Counted from the stretch's first letter, positions 1 to 9,005 are shown. The stretch is DNA of 64,000 bases from Paralysiella testudinis (GCF_016894345.1 NZ_CP069798.1:1261385-1325384); one strand, 5' to 3'. A program made the numbers and translations. Notes: generated by a model not told the origin, from the letters alone.

Positions 1-84
1 TAAGATAACAAGCGGCCAGCCGCAGACAGTATAGGTATACGGCAAGGCGAGCCAACGCAGTTAGGTTGTTTTATAGAATTGGTA
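1..84. repeat. Miniature inverted-repeat element, right part
   Basis: This is the right-hand part of the roughly 102-bp element seen whole at 33120-33221; the left end lies outside the window. Read in complement it gives TACCAATTCTATAAAACAAC at the end, then the shared core GCGTTGGCTCGCCTTGCCGTA. It ends at a TA dinucleotide (84), 45 bp before the ppa start codon. The outer ten bases match the ends of the IS630-family elements in this window. Confidence 0.75.
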
Positions 85-128
85 TGGCAAGCATATTTTC
101 AACAAAAACAAGCAAGGAGCAACACAGC

Positions 129-662
129 ATGGCCGATTTCAATCAAATTCTCGATGCCGGTGACGTAGACGGCGGCTTGATTAACGTGGTGGTGGAAATT
201 CCCGTGGGTTCCAACCACAAAATCGAATGGAACCGCCGCATCGGCGCGATGAAACTGGATCGCGTAGAGCCGCTGATTTTTGCCAAACCTACCAACTACG
301 GTTTTATTCCGCAAACCTTAGACGAAGATGGCGACGAATTGGATGCGCTGATCATTACCGACCAACCGCTCGCCACCGGCATTTATCTGCAAGCGCGCGT
401 GATTGGCGTGATGAAATTTGTGGACGACGGTGAAGTGGACGACAAAGTGGTGGTGGTGCCCGCCGACGACCGCCACACCGGCAATGCCATCCAAACCTTG
501 GCCGATTTGCCGCCGCAATTGATTAAGCAGATTGAATTTCACTTCAACAACTACAAAGCCCTGAAAAAACCGGGCAGCACTCAAGTGACCCATTGGGGTG
601 ATATTGACGAAGCCAAAGCGGTGATTCGCGAATCACAACACCGCTGGACAGCGGAAAAATAA
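129..662 (+). CDS. ppa: Inorganic pyrophosphatase (family I)
   Basis: This cytoplasmic enzyme hydrolyses pyrophosphate to two phosphates and so drives biosynthetic reactions forward. The 177-residue product has the usual family I length. The signature D-G-D-E-L-D at residues 67-72 supplies metal-binding aspartates, and the E-I-P-x-G and K-P-x-N-Y-G-F-I-P blocks are typical of the family. The start is ATG 129, preceded by AAGGAG at 114-119; an in-frame upstream start at 66 would lie partly in the miniature element and is unlikely. The gene is followed by an uptake-sequence palindrome acting as terminator. Confidence 0.96.
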   Translation: MADFNQILDAGDVDGGLINVVVEIPVGSNHKIEWNRRIGAMKLDRVEPLIFAKPTNYGFIPQTLDEDGDELDALIITDQPLATGIYLQARVIGVMKFVDDGEVDDKVVVVPADDRHTGNAIQTLADLPPQLIKQIEFHFNNYKALKKPGSTQVTHWGDIDEAKAVIRESQHRWTAEK

Positions 663-682
663 AGCTGTATCGCTTAATGTAC

Positions 683-714
683 GCTTTCAGGCAGCCTTAA
701 GGCTGCCTGAAAGC
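683..714. terminator. Uptake-sequence palindrome after ppa
   Basis: A perfect 32-base palindrome is made of TTCAGGCAGCCT and AGGCTGCCTGAA back to back with TTAA at the centre. It lies 20 bp after the ppa stop. Paired uptake sequences commonly serve as rho-independent terminators in Neisseriaceae; the T-run here is poor. Confidence 0.7.
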
Positions 715-721
715 CAAGTTA

Positions 722-1697
722 TATCAATCCTAAAAAATACAACACCATAAAACCCAAGCCCAAGCTCCCCAAACACCACCATGCCCAAACTAACGCCCCG
801 CAAACACCAGCTGAATGATCATGATTTTTTGAAACTGTCCAAAACAGAGTCAAATCCGAGAGCGCGGATCAAATTGCTGATGCTGCACCAACTGAGCTTG
901 AGTCACAGCTTAGACAGCATTGCACAAACCTTCGGCTATAGCAAAGGGGCGGCGGCAGGCTGACTGCTGTTGATATTGCCCGTATTGCCAAAGAAGACTT
1001 TAATGCCAGCTACACACCGAAAGGCATTTACGGCTTATTGTCCCGCATCGGCATCAGCTGGGTATCTGCCCGCAGCCGGCATCCCAAAGCGGATCAGCAG
1101 GCAATGGATGATTTTAAAAACTTCGTAAACCATGTTCGGACAGTGCTGCCTGAACACATTGAGCTGTCTGACGTAGACATCTGGTTTCAAGATGAAACCC
1201 GTATCGGCCAGCAAGGATCCATCACCCGGGTTTGGCACTATTGCGGCCAAAGGCCGAGGGTAATACGCCAACAGCAATTTGAGTCTGCCTACCTGTTTGG
1301 GGCATTCTGCCCATCAACCGGCAACAGTGTGGGTTTGGTATTGCCGTATGTAGATAAGCAAGCCATGCAGCTACATATGCAGCATATCAGCAAGGAAGTA
1401 CCGGAGGGTCGTCATGCAGTGGTGGTTATGGATGGCGCTTTATGGCATCAAGCCGATTTAAACCTACATAACGTGACGATGCTGAAACTGCCGCCGTATG
1501 CACCGGAATTGAATCCGTCTGAACAGATATGGCAGTATTTAAAGCAGCATGATTTATCGAACCGATGCTTTGATGGTTATGATGCGATTGTAGATGCTGC
1601 TTGTGTGGCTTGGAATCGGTTGCGTGTACAGCTTGAATTGATTCGGTCGATTACCTCTAGGGCTTGGTTTATTGTATGTTAATTTAGAGAATTGGTA
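722..1697 (+). mobile_element. IS630-family element, copy A (decayed)
   Basis: The ends are TATCAATCCTAAAAAATACA on the left and the complement of TACCAATTCT on the right, each beside a TA dinucleotide, as expected for the IS630 family, which inserts at TA. It is about 976 bp and nearly identical to copy B at 8029-9005 in the opposite orientation. Both carry the same internal deletion in the transposase gene, so neither can encode a full enzyme. The pair brackets the mpl-bamD region. Confidence 0.85.
781..1682 (+). pseudogene. IS630-family transposase, internally deleted
   Basis: The N-terminal helix-turn-helix part (from ATG 781) is open for 60 codons and stops at 961-963. The remainder, beginning with G-G-R-L-T-A-V-D near 948, continues in another frame to 1682. 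Compared with the related copy at 9470-10525, about 52 codons are missing at the junction, which is also where the frame breaks. The catalytic half keeps the DDE motifs D-I-W-F-Q-D-E, V-V-V-M-D-G and P-P-Y-A-P-E-L-N-P-S-E. The A-run at 1122-1126 has five A here and six in copy B. Confidence 0.85.
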
Positions 1698-1728
1698 TGA
1701 TTAACTTTTAAAATACTGTGTGGAATTG

Positions 1729-1759
1729 AAAAAAGCCGCCAAAATTTGGCGGCTTTTTT
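1729..1759. terminator. Bidirectional terminator
   Basis: AAAAAAGCCGCCAAA and TTTGGCGGCTTTTTT form a 15-bp stem around a single base, with A- and T-runs on either side. It could end transcription of the IS from the left and of the mpl-isomerase unit from the right. Confidence 0.85.
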
Positions 1760-1833
1760 CAGGCAGCTAAAACGAAGTTTCTGCGTGGCTAAAACCGTTT
1801 TTAATTACCTACGATAATGATTTTATCAAGCCA

Positions 1834-2196
1834 TTACGGCGCGGGCGGCAACACCGCCTTGGCATACACCGAGCGCGCCATTTCCTGAATATCCACGGTG
1901 AGCTGCACCGCCGCTGCCGGGCGGCCAACGCTGTGTTCCAAGGCTGCCAGCAGTTGTTGTGCCAACAGAGCGCGCACTGCTTCGCTGCGCCCGCTGAGCA
2001 GCCACAGGGTAATGTGGGCATAGGCGGTGTGGCGGTCGTCGGCGCCCACCAAATAATGCTCGAATACCTGGGCACGGCTTTTGATGTCGGCTGCCTGAAA
2101 CAGGCCGCTCTCCAACAAAACACGATTCAAGGCCGCCAATGCGGCATCGGCATCCACAGCCAAATTGGCGGTGTGGTTTAAATGCAGATGCGGCAT
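1834..2196 (-). CDS. 5-carboxymethyl-2-hydroxymuconate isomerase family protein
   Basis: The 120-residue product begins Met-Pro-His-Leu, and in the CHMI branch of the tautomerase superfamily the Pro exposed after Met removal is the catalytic base. Length and the sequence E-H-Y-L-V-G-A-D-D-R match CHMI-like proteins. In homoprotocatechuate degraders the enzyme isomerises 5-carboxymethyl-2-hydroxymuconate, but no other genes of that pathway are present here, so the substrate is open. It starts 3 bp after the mpl stop codon and is probably co-transcribed with it. The fold assignment is fairly safe; the physiological role is not. Confidence 0.75.
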   Translation of the reverse strand: MPHLHLNHTANLAVDADAALAALNRVLLESGLFQAADIKSRAQVFEHYLVGADDRHTAYAHITLWLLSGRSEAVRALLAQQLLAALEHSVGRPAAAVQLTVDIQEMARSVYAKAVLPPAP

Positions 2197-2199
2197 GGT

Positions 2200-3591
2200 T
2201 TAGCCTTTTAACGCGGTTAACAATTGCTGGTGAATGCCGCCAAAGCCGCCATTGCTCATCACCACTATCTGGTCGCCCGGCTGGGCTTGCGCCACAATGG
2301 CGGCCACCAATTCATCGAGCTGCTGCGCCACATGCAATTTGGCGCCCAAAGGGCTTAAGGCTGCCTGAACATCCCAATCCACACCGCCGGCATAGCAAAA
2401 CACCTTATCCGCCCCGGCCAAACTCTCGGGCAGTGCCGCTTTCATCGCACCCAGCTTCATGGTGTTGGAGCGCGGCTCCAGCACCGCCAGAATACGGGTA
2501 TCGGCACCCACTTTCTGGCGCAAACCGGCCACGGTGGTGGCGATGGCGGTAGGATGGTGGGCAAAATCATCGTACACGGTGATGCCGTTCACTTCGCCGC
2601 GGATTTCCATGCGCCGTTTCACGTTTTTAAACCGCCCCAGCGCCGCACAGGCTGCCTGAACGCTCACGCCCACATGGCGGGCGGCAGCAATGGCGGCTAA
2701 GGCGTTGAGGCGGTTATGCTCGCCCAACAAATCCCACGCCACCTGCCCCACCGGCTCGCCGTGCAGCAATACCTCAAAGCCACCCGACGCATCCACCGCG
2801 CCTACTTGCCAGCCTTCGGCAATGCCGAAAGGCGCCACTGGCGTCCAACATCCTTGCGCCAACACTTCAGCTAGCGCGGCTTCGCGGCCGTTGTTGACAA
2901 TCAGGCCGTCACCGGGCACGGTGCGCAACAAATGGTGGAATTGGGTTTGAATCGCAGCCAGATTGGCAAAAATATCGGCGTGGTCGAATTCCAGATTATT
3001 CAACACACAGGTGCGCGGGCGGTAGTGCACGAATTTGCTGCGTTTATCGAAAAAGGCGGTGTCGTATTCGTCGGCCTCAATCACAAAAAACGGCGAGCGC
3101 GACGCCTTATCTTGCGCTGGCGCCTGCGGCAATCGTGCCGACACGGCAAAGTTTTGCGGCACGCCGCCAATCAGAAAACCGGGCGCCAGCCCCGCGTCTT
3201 CCAACACCCAGGCCAACATGCTGGCGGTGGTGGTTTTGCCGTGGGTACCGGCCACGGCCAGTACCCAATGGTGGTGCAGCACGTTTTCGGCCAGCCATTG
3301 CGGCCCGGAAATATAGTTCAACCCTCGGTTGAGAATGGCCTCCACCACCGGCAAACCGCGCCGCGCCACATTGCCAATCACATACACATCGGCGGCACAG
3401 CCATCCAACTGCGCCGCCTCAAAACCTTCCACCACTTCAATGCCCAGCGCTTCAAGCTGGGTACTCATGGGCGGATACATCTTGGCATCGCAACCGCTCA
3501 CGCGAAAACCGGCCTCTTGGGCAATCGCCGCCACGCCGCCCATAAAAGTGCCGCCAATGCCGATAATATGAATATGAGGTGTTGTGTTCAT
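2200..3591 (-). CDS. mpl: UDP-MurNAc:tripeptide ligase (murein recycling)
   Basis: Mpl joins the recycled tripeptide L-Ala-D-Glu-meso-DAP to UDP-N-acetylmuramic acid in the cytoplasm, saving de novo peptidoglycan synthesis. The 463-residue protein starts with the Mur ligase Rossmann motif I-I-G-I-G-G-T-F-M-G-G, has the ATP-binding G-T-H-G-K-T-T-T at about 115-122, and E-A-D-E-Y-D-T-A-F-F-D-K-R-S-K-F in the central domain, which is typical of Mpl rather than MurC. The start is ATG 3591; an earlier in-frame start at 3615 would add eight residues before the Rossmann strand. Several uptake sequences lie inside the gene. Confidence 0.95.
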   Translation of the reverse strand: MNTTPHIHIIGIGGTFMGGVAAIAQEAGFRVSGCDAKMYPPMSTQLEALGIEVVEGFEAAQLDGCAADVYVIGNVARRGLPVVEAILNRGLNYISGPQWLAENVLHHHWVLAVAGTHGKTTTASMLAWVLEDAGLAPGFLIGGVPQNFAVSARLPQAPAQDKASRSPFFVIEADEYDTAFFDKRSKFVHYRPRTCVLNNLEFDHADIFANLAAIQTQFHHLLRTVPGDGLIVNNGREAALAEVLAQGCWTPVAPFGIAEGWQVGAVDASGGFEVLLHGEPVGQVAWDLLGEHNRLNALAAIAAARHVGVSVQAACAALGRFKNVKRRMEIRGEVNGITVYDDFAHHPTAIATTVAGLRQKVGADTRILAVLEPRSNTMKLGAMKAALPESLAGADKVFCYAGGVDWDVQAALSPLGAKLHVAQQLDELVAAIVAQAQPGDQIVVMSNGGFGGIHQQLLTALKG

Positions 3592-3669
3592 GCTGGTTGC
3601 CGTTACCATACGCAAAAACGGGCATTGTATAAGCTGCCTGAAATAAAAACCACCTCATTTACCCGGTTA

Positions 3670-3709
3670 AAGGCTGCCTGAAACGGCGTTGTCCTTTTCA
3701 GGCAGCCTT
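3670..3709 (-). terminator. Uptake-sequence hairpin after brnQ
   Basis: AAGGCTGCCTGAAA and TTTTCAGGCAGCCTT form a stem just downstream of the brnQ stop codon, separating it from mpl. Confidence 0.7.
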
Positions 3710-3712
3710 GCA

Positions 3713-5053
3713 TTAAGCCGGTGCCTGCGCGGGCTTTACCCACAAGCGATAAATCTGCCCCACAATTAAGCCCAACAAGGCGGGCAACAGCCAGCCTAAG
3801 CCGATGCCATACCACGGCAACCATTGCGTGAGCAGCTGTTGGCTTGCCGGGCTAAAACCAAAAGCGGTGTGCCAAGCGTCCAATATGCCCACTGCCAAGG
3901 CCGGCAGCATGGCGCACACATACATGCTTTGGCGCCCGCCCAACCAGCGGTGTAAGAAAGTGAGCACAATCAACACCACCGTCACCGGATACAGCAGCAT
4001 CAACATGGGCACCGAAAGAGCAATAATGCCGCTGAGCCCTTTATTGGCCAGCACGCATGAAATCAATGCCAGTGCCAGCGCATAGCTGCGGTACGACCAG
4101 CGCGGATAAAGGCGCTGAAAATAATCGGCACAAGCGGCAATCAAGCCCACCGCCGTGCTTAAACACGCCAGAAAAATAATCAGCGCCAACAAAACATTGC
4201 CGCCAGTGCCCCAATAATATTGCGCAATCCGCGATAGCACCTGAGCACCATTGTCGAGCACACCCAGCATAGCCACGCTGCTGGCACCCATAAACGCCAC
4301 ACTCACATACACCAAGGCCAAAAACACACCGCCCAGCAACCCCGCGCCCATAGTAAGCCGCGCCACCGATACACTTTGGCGCACTCCTGCGCTGCGCAAT
4401 GCCTCAATCACCATCATCGCAAACACCAAAGATGCCAACGCATCCATGGTTTGATAGCCCGCCAAAAAACCGGCAGCCAACGGGCTCTGGGCAAAATCAC
4501 CTTGTGCAGGCTGCCAGCTGCCCATCGGCTGCCACCATGCCGCTGCCACCAACAACACAATACACAACAACAATACGGGGGTAAGTATTTTACCGATGCG
4601 GTCAATCAGCTTAGACGGCGACATCGCCAGCCAAAAAGCCAAGCCGAAAAACAGCAGGCTAAACACCGCCAGCGCCGGCTGATGCTGCCCCTTGGGCAGT
4701 AAAGGCAGCAAACCCACTTCAAACGCCACCGTGGCGGTGCGCGGCATACCAAACAACGGGCCGATTGATAAATACAACAGCAAGGCAAAGCCCAAACCAA
4801 ACAGCGGCGACACCCGCCCCGCCAACGCCTGCACATCACGCTCACCCGAATACGCCATCGCCACCACCCCCAGCAACGGCAACCCGGCACCGGTGAACAC
4901 AAAGCCCAACACCGCAGGCACACTCATATCGCCTGCCTGCTGCCCCATCAAAGCCGGGAAAATCAGATTACCGGCACCAAAAAACAAGGCAAACAACATC
5001 AAACCGGTGGCCATAAAAAAAACAAAGCCGACACGCGGCTGTGGTGACTGCAT
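3713..5053 (-). CDS. brnQ: Branched-chain amino acid:cation symporter
   Basis: BrnQ imports leucine, isoleucine and valine across the inner membrane with a cation. The 446-residue protein is highly hydrophobic with about twelve predicted membrane segments. It has the family N-terminal motif G-A-G-N-L-I-F-P-A-L-M-G and G-F-V-F-T-G-A-G-L-P-L-L-G. The start is ATG 5053, with AAGGAG about six bases upstream; a TTG two codons earlier is less likely. The gene is flanked by uptake-sequence hairpins and appears to be transcribed alone. Confidence 0.93.
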   Translation of the reverse strand: MQSPQPRVGFVFFMATGLMLFALFFGAGNLIFPALMGQQAGDMSVPAVLGFVFTGAGLPLLGVVAMAYSGERDVQALAGRVSPLFGLGFALLLYLSIGPLFGMPRTATVAFEVGLLPLLPKGQHQPALAVFSLLFFGLAFWLAMSPSKLIDRIGKILTPVLLLCIVLLVAAAWWQPMGSWQPAQGDFAQSPLAAGFLAGYQTMDALASLVFAMMVIEALRSAGVRQSVSVARLTMGAGLLGGVFLALVYVSVAFMGASSVAMLGVLDNGAQVLSRIAQYYWGTGGNVLLALIIFLACLSTAVGLIAACADYFQRLYPRWSYRSYALALALISCVLANKGLSGIIALSVPMLMLLYPVTVVLIVLTFLHRWLGGRQSMYVCAMLPALAVGILDAWHTAFGFSPASQQLLTQWLPWYGIGLGWLLPALLGLIVGQIYRLWVKPAQAPA

Positions 5054-5165
5054 CAACAACTCCTTTTTAAAGTAATACCTATTCTGCGAATTCTACAAAA
5101 TCACGGCAGTGACGCATTCCTTTGATGGCCACAGGCTGCCTGAAACCAAAATCCGGCCAGCCCAA

Positions 5166-5957
5166 TCACTCCAGCCACACCGCACTCACCATGCGCCCGG
5201 TTTGGCCGTCGCGGCGGTAGGAAAAAAACGCATCGCGCTCCAACACCGTGCAGTGCTGGCCGCCGTAGATCTGGTTTATCCCCACATCTTGCAGCGCCAG
5301 CCGCGCCAAAGCATAAATATCGGCCAGATATTTGCCCGCACCGATATCGGTAAACGCCGCTTCGGCACGCGGCATCGGCAGGCAAAAGGCATCCCACACA
5401 TCCTGCCCCACTTCAAAAGCATCCGCACCAATGGCCGGCCCCAAATAAGCCATGATTTCCAGCGGTGCCACCGGCATTGCCGCCACCGTATTTTGCAGCA
5501 CACCGCCCGCCAATCCGCGCCAGCCCGCGTGCGCCGCCGCCACCGTGCTGCCGGCACGGTCGCAAAACAGCACCGGCAGGCAATCGGCGGTCATCACCGC
5601 GCAGGCGGCGCTGCCATCGCAGCCTACACTCGCGTCCGCATTTAAGGGCTCGCCTTTCTCCAAGGCCGCCAGTGCGGCATCAGCGGCCACCACGGTGGTG
5701 CTGTGGGTTTGGTTAAGATAGGCCAGCGCCCTGCCCGCCTGCTGCTCTACCAGCGCCCGATTGTGCGCCACCGCAGCGGCATCGTCGCCCACATGCGCGC
5801 CCACATTCAAGCTGGCAAACACCCCTTGGCTGATACCGCCTTGGCGGGTGCTGATTAAGGTGCGCACCCGTGGCGATGCGGGCCAATCGGCCTGTAAAAA
5901 AACACCACCACCATTGACAGGCAGCCCCAAAGCCGTATTCAGGCTTAAATCACGCAT
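5166..5957 (-). CDS. pgeF: Peptidoglycan editing factor PgeF (YfiH, multicopper-like fold)
   Basis: YfiH/PgeF proteins remove wrongly incorporated residues from peptidoglycan precursors; they were formerly annotated as polyphenol oxidase or laccase-domain proteins. The 263-residue product has the metal-site motifs N-Q-T-H-S-T, M-T-A-D-C-L-P-V-L and A-A-H-A-G-W-R-G-L, giving the conserved Cys and two His. ATG 5957 is preferred because AAGG sits directly against the alternative ATG at 5963. It lies 29 bp downstream of rluD on the same strand, as rluD-yfiH pairs do in many bacteria. Confidence 0.92.
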   Translation of the reverse strand: MRDLSLNTALGLPVNGGGVFLQADWPASPRVRTLISTRQGGISQGVFASLNVGAHVGDDAAAVAHNRALVEQQAGRALAYLNQTHSTTVVAADAALAALEKGEPLNADASVGCDGSAACAVMTADCLPVLFCDRAGSTVAAAHAGWRGLAGGVLQNTVAAMPVAPLEIMAYLGPAIGADAFEVGQDVWDAFCLPMPRAEAAFTDIGAGKYLADIYALARLALQDVGINQIYGGQHCTVLERDAFFSYRRDGQTGRMVSAVWLE

Positions 5958-5986
5958 AATCATCCTTTCAGGCTGCCTGAAACCAC

Positions 5987-7111
5987 TTAATCACGCACAT
6001 ACACCACTTCCACATCGTAATCGTCGTCATCCCAGTCGTCATCGTCTTGCCCGCCCGCTGGCGTTTGGCCGGTGTCGGCATGGTTTAAGGAAGAGTCCAA
6101 GCCTGCTTCCAGCCGCAATACCGACAGCAAATGGTAGATATCGGCTGGCATCGGCGCTTCAAACGACACGGTTTCGCCGCTGGTCGGATGCACAAAGCTG
6201 AGGCGGTAGGCATGCAAGGCTTGCCTACCCATGCTTTTTACTGCCGCTTTAACTTCATCGGAAGCGCTGTGGCGCGGGTTGCCATAAACTGGATCGCCCG
6301 CCAGCGGATGGCGCGCGGCGCGCATGTGCACGCGGATTTGGTGGGTGCGGCCGGTTTCCAACTTGCACTCCACATAGCTGTGGTTGTGGTAGCGCTCCAG
6401 CACCTGCAAATGGGTAATCGCTTCTTTGCCGCCAAACGGCAGCACTGCCATTTTCAGGCGGTTGTGCGGGTCGCGGCCGATTTGGGTTTCGATTTTGCCA
6501 TCAAACGGCACAATGCCGTCCGCCACGGCGCGATACACTCGCTTCACCGTGCGCGCTTGCAGCTGTTGCACCAATTGGGTTTGTGCCGGCAGGGTTTTGG
6601 CCACCACCATCAGGCCGCTGGTGTCTTTATCCAACCGGTGCACAATCCCCGCCCGCGGCACTTGCGCCAAGGCCGGGCAATGGTGTAGCAAGCCGTTAAG
6701 CAAGGTGCCGTGCCAATTGCCCGCCGCCGGATGCACCACCATGCCCGCCGGTTTGTTCACCACCAACACGCTGTCGTCTTCGTAAACAATATCCAAATCC
6801 ATCGGCTCGGCGGCAAAGGCTTGGTTTTCTTCGGTGGGCACAATGGTAACTTCCAGCACCTCGCCGCCCACCAATTTGTCTTTGGGCTGTGCGCGCTTGC
6901 CGTTAAGCAGCACGGCGCCGTCTTTAATCCAGCCGGTGAGGCGGCTGCGCGAATAGTCGGGCAACAATTTGGCCAGTGCCGCGTCCAGTCGCAAACCGGC
7001 CAATTCATTGGGCACGGTTAAATTTTCGCAACTTTGTGCGCTAGGCTCTGCCGTAAAGTCGAAATCATCGCTATAATCGGCTTCGTTATCCAAGGAAGAA
7101 GTGTGGTTCAT
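5987..7111 (-). CDS. rluD: 23S rRNA pseudouridine synthase RluD
   Basis: RluD isomerises uridines in helix 69 of 23S rRNA and acts during large-subunit assembly. The 374-residue protein has an S4-like RNA-binding segment near residues 45-95 and the catalytic motif G-I-V-H-R-L-D-K-D-T-S-G-L-M, containing the essential Asp. The C-terminus is unusually acidic (runs of Asp in the last 25 residues). Its ATG overlaps the divergent bamD ATG in the four bases CATG (7109-7112), so each gene's ribosome-binding region lies in the other's coding sequence. Confidence 0.94.
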   Translation of the reverse strand: MNHTSSLDNEADYSDDFDFTAEPSAQSCENLTVPNELAGLRLDAALAKLLPDYSRSRLTGWIKDGAVLLNGKRAQPKDKLVGGEVLEVTIVPTEENQAFAAEPMDLDIVYEDDSVLVVNKPAGMVVHPAAGNWHGTLLNGLLHHCPALAQVPRAGIVHRLDKDTSGLMVVAKTLPAQTQLVQQLQARTVKRVYRAVADGIVPFDGKIETQIGRDPHNRLKMAVLPFGGKEAITHLQVLERYHNHSYVECKLETGRTHQIRVHMRAARHPLAGDPVYGNPRHSASDEVKAAVKSMGRQALHAYRLSFVHPTSGETVSFEAPMPADIYHLLSVLRLEAGLDSSLNHADTGQTPAGGQDDDDWDDDDYDVEVVYVRD

Positions 7112-7907
7112 GAAAAAATTTCTTTTAATGGCCGGTTTGGCCGTGGCGTTAAGCGCCTGCTCCAGCACCGGCACGGTAGACAAAGATGCGCAAATTACCC
7201 AAAGCTGGTCGGTAGAGCGCCTGTACGCCGAAGCGCACGATGAGTTAAACAGCAACAATTATAACCGCGCCATCAAATTATACGAAATTTTGCAGTCGCG
7301 CTATCCTTATGGCCGCTTTGCCCAGCAAGCGCAATTGGATACCGCCTATGCTTACTATAAAGACGACGAGCCGGAAAAAGCGCTGGCAGCGATTGAGCGC
7401 TTTGAGCGTATGCATCCGCAACATCCGAATATGGATTATGCGCTGTACCTGAAAGCCTTGGTGCTGCTCAACGAAGACAAATCGTTTGTGAACAAACTGG
7501 CCGCGCAAGATTGGTCCGACCGCGACCCCAAAGCCAACCGCGAATCCTACGCCGCTTTTGCCGAGCTGGTGCAACGCTACCCGGACAGCAAATACGCTGC
7601 CGATGCCGCCGAACACATGCAAAAACTGGTGGATGCCTTGGGCGGCAATGAAATGGCGGTGGCGCGCTACTACATGAACCGCGGCGCTTATTTGGCCGCA
7701 ATCAACCGGGCGCAAAGCGTGGTTCAACACTACCAGAACACGCCTTTTGTTGAAGAAGCCCTGGCGATGACTGTGGTGGCTTATCAGCACCTAGATAAGC
7801 CGCAATTGAGCGAAGACACCCAGCGCGTGCTGGCGCAAAACTTCCCCAACAGCCCCTATCTGCAAAAACCTTGGCAGGCGAAAAAATCCGCCTGGTGGCG
7901 CTATTAA
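7110..7907 (+). CDS. bamD: Outer-membrane assembly lipoprotein BamD (ComL)
   Basis: BamD is an essential lipoprotein of the BAM complex that inserts beta-barrel proteins into the outer membrane; in Neisseria it was first described as ComL. The 265-residue protein has a lipoprotein signal with L-S-A-C (lipidated Cys17), then TPR-like repeats including Y-P-Y-G-R-F-A-Q-Q-A and Y-P-D-S-K-Y-A-A-D-A. AAGGAAG at 7092-7098 supports ATG 7110. It is divergent from rluD with overlapping start codons and is followed by a strong uptake-sequence terminator. Confidence 0.95.
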   Translation: MKKFLLMAGLAVALSACSSTGTVDKDAQITQSWSVERLYAEAHDELNSNNYNRAIKLYEILQSRYPYGRFAQQAQLDTAYAYYKDDEPEKALAAIERFERMHPQHPNMDYALYLKALVLLNEDKSFVNKLAAQDWSDRDPKANRESYAAFAELVQRYPDSKYAADAAEHMQKLVDALGGNEMAVARYYMNRGAYLAAINRAQSVVQHYQNTPFVEEALAMTVVAYQHLDKPQLSEDTQRVLAQNFPNSPYLQKPWQAKKSAWWRY

Positions 7908-7933
7908 ATTGATTTAAACCGCTGTGGCCGTTT

Positions 7934-7979
7934 AAAAGGCTGCCTGAAAGCTTTTATTATGCTTTCAGGCAGCCTTTTT
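7934..7979 (+). terminator. Uptake-sequence terminator after bamD
   Basis: AAAAGGCTGCCTGAAAGC pairs with GCTTTCAGGCAGCCTTTTT around a nine-base loop, followed by a T-run. Confidence 0.88.
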
Positions 7980-8028
7980 ATATCAATTACCGCTTAATTC
8001 TGATAACAATTCTATAAAATTCAGATAA

Positions 8029-9005
8029 TACCAATTCTCTGAATTAACATACAATAGACCAAGCCCTAGAGGTAATCGACCGAATCAATTCAAGCTGTAC
8101 ACGTAACCGATTCCAAGCCGCACAAGCAGCATCTACAATCGCATCATAACCATCAAAGCATCGGTTCGATAAATCATGCTGCTTTAAATACTGCCATATC
8201 TGTTCAGACGGATTCAACTCCGGTGAATACGGCGGCAATTTCAGCATCGTCACGTTATGTAGGTTTAAATCGGCTTGATGCCATAAAGCGCCATCCATAA
8301 CCACCACTGCATGACGACCCTCCGGTACTTCCTTGCTGATATGCTGCATATGTAGCTGCATGGCTTGCTTATTTACATACGGCAATACCAAACCCACACT
8401 GTTGCCGCTTGAGGGGCAGAATGCCCCAAATAAGTAGGCAGACTCAAATTGCTGTTGGCGTACGACCCTCGGCCTTTGGCCGCAATAGTGCCAAACCCGG
8501 GTGATGGATCCTTGCTGGCCGATACGGGTTTCATCTTGAAACCAGATGTCTACGTCAGACAGCTCAATGTGTTCAGGCAGCACTGTCCGAACATGGTTTA
8601 CGAAGTTTTTTAAAATCATCCATTGCCTGCTGATCCGCTTTGGGATGTCGGCTGCGGGCAGATACCCAGCTGATGCCGATGCGGGACAATAAGCCGTAAA
8701 TGCCTTTCGGTGTATAGTCGGTATTAAAGTCTTCCTTGGCAATACGGGCCATATCAACAGCAGTCAGCCTGCCGCCGCCCCTTTGCTATAGCCGAAGGTT
8801 TGTGCAATGCTGTCTAAGCTGTGACTCAAGCTCAGTTGGTGCAGCATCAGCAATTTGATCCGCGCTCTCGGATTTGACTCTGTTTTGGACAGTTTCAAAA
8901 AATCATGATCAGTCAGCTGGTGTTTGCGGGGTGTTAGTTTGGGCATGGTGGTGTTTGGGGAGTTTGGGCTTGGGTTCTATTGTATTGTATTTTTTAGAAT
9001 TGGTA
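8029..9005 (-). mobile_element. IS630-family element, copy B (decayed)
   Basis: The ends are TACCAATTCTCTGAATTAAC (8029 onward) and the complement of TACCAATTCTAAAAAATACA (to 9005), both flanked by TA. It is inverted relative to copy A, about 6.3 kb away, with the same internal deletion. Recombination between the two would invert mpl-brnQ-pgeF-rluD-bamD. Confidence 0.88.
8044..8946 (-). pseudogene. IS630-family transposase, internally deleted
   Basis: As in copy A, the N-terminal 60 codons (from ATG 8946) end at a stop at 8764-8766 just after the deletion scar. The part matching the LTAVD-type segment is in another frame, and the catalytic part (to 8044) is in a third register because the A-run corresponding to 8608-8613 has six A instead of five. 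The DDE motifs are intact. The encoded enzyme cannot be full length without at least two frame changes. Confidence 0.85.

Noticed and set aside
940-963. Programmed frameshift between the two parts of the IS630 copy A transposase
   Set aside because: About 52 codons are missing at the junction compared with copy C, so a frameshift alone cannot restore the protein; this is a deletion scar.
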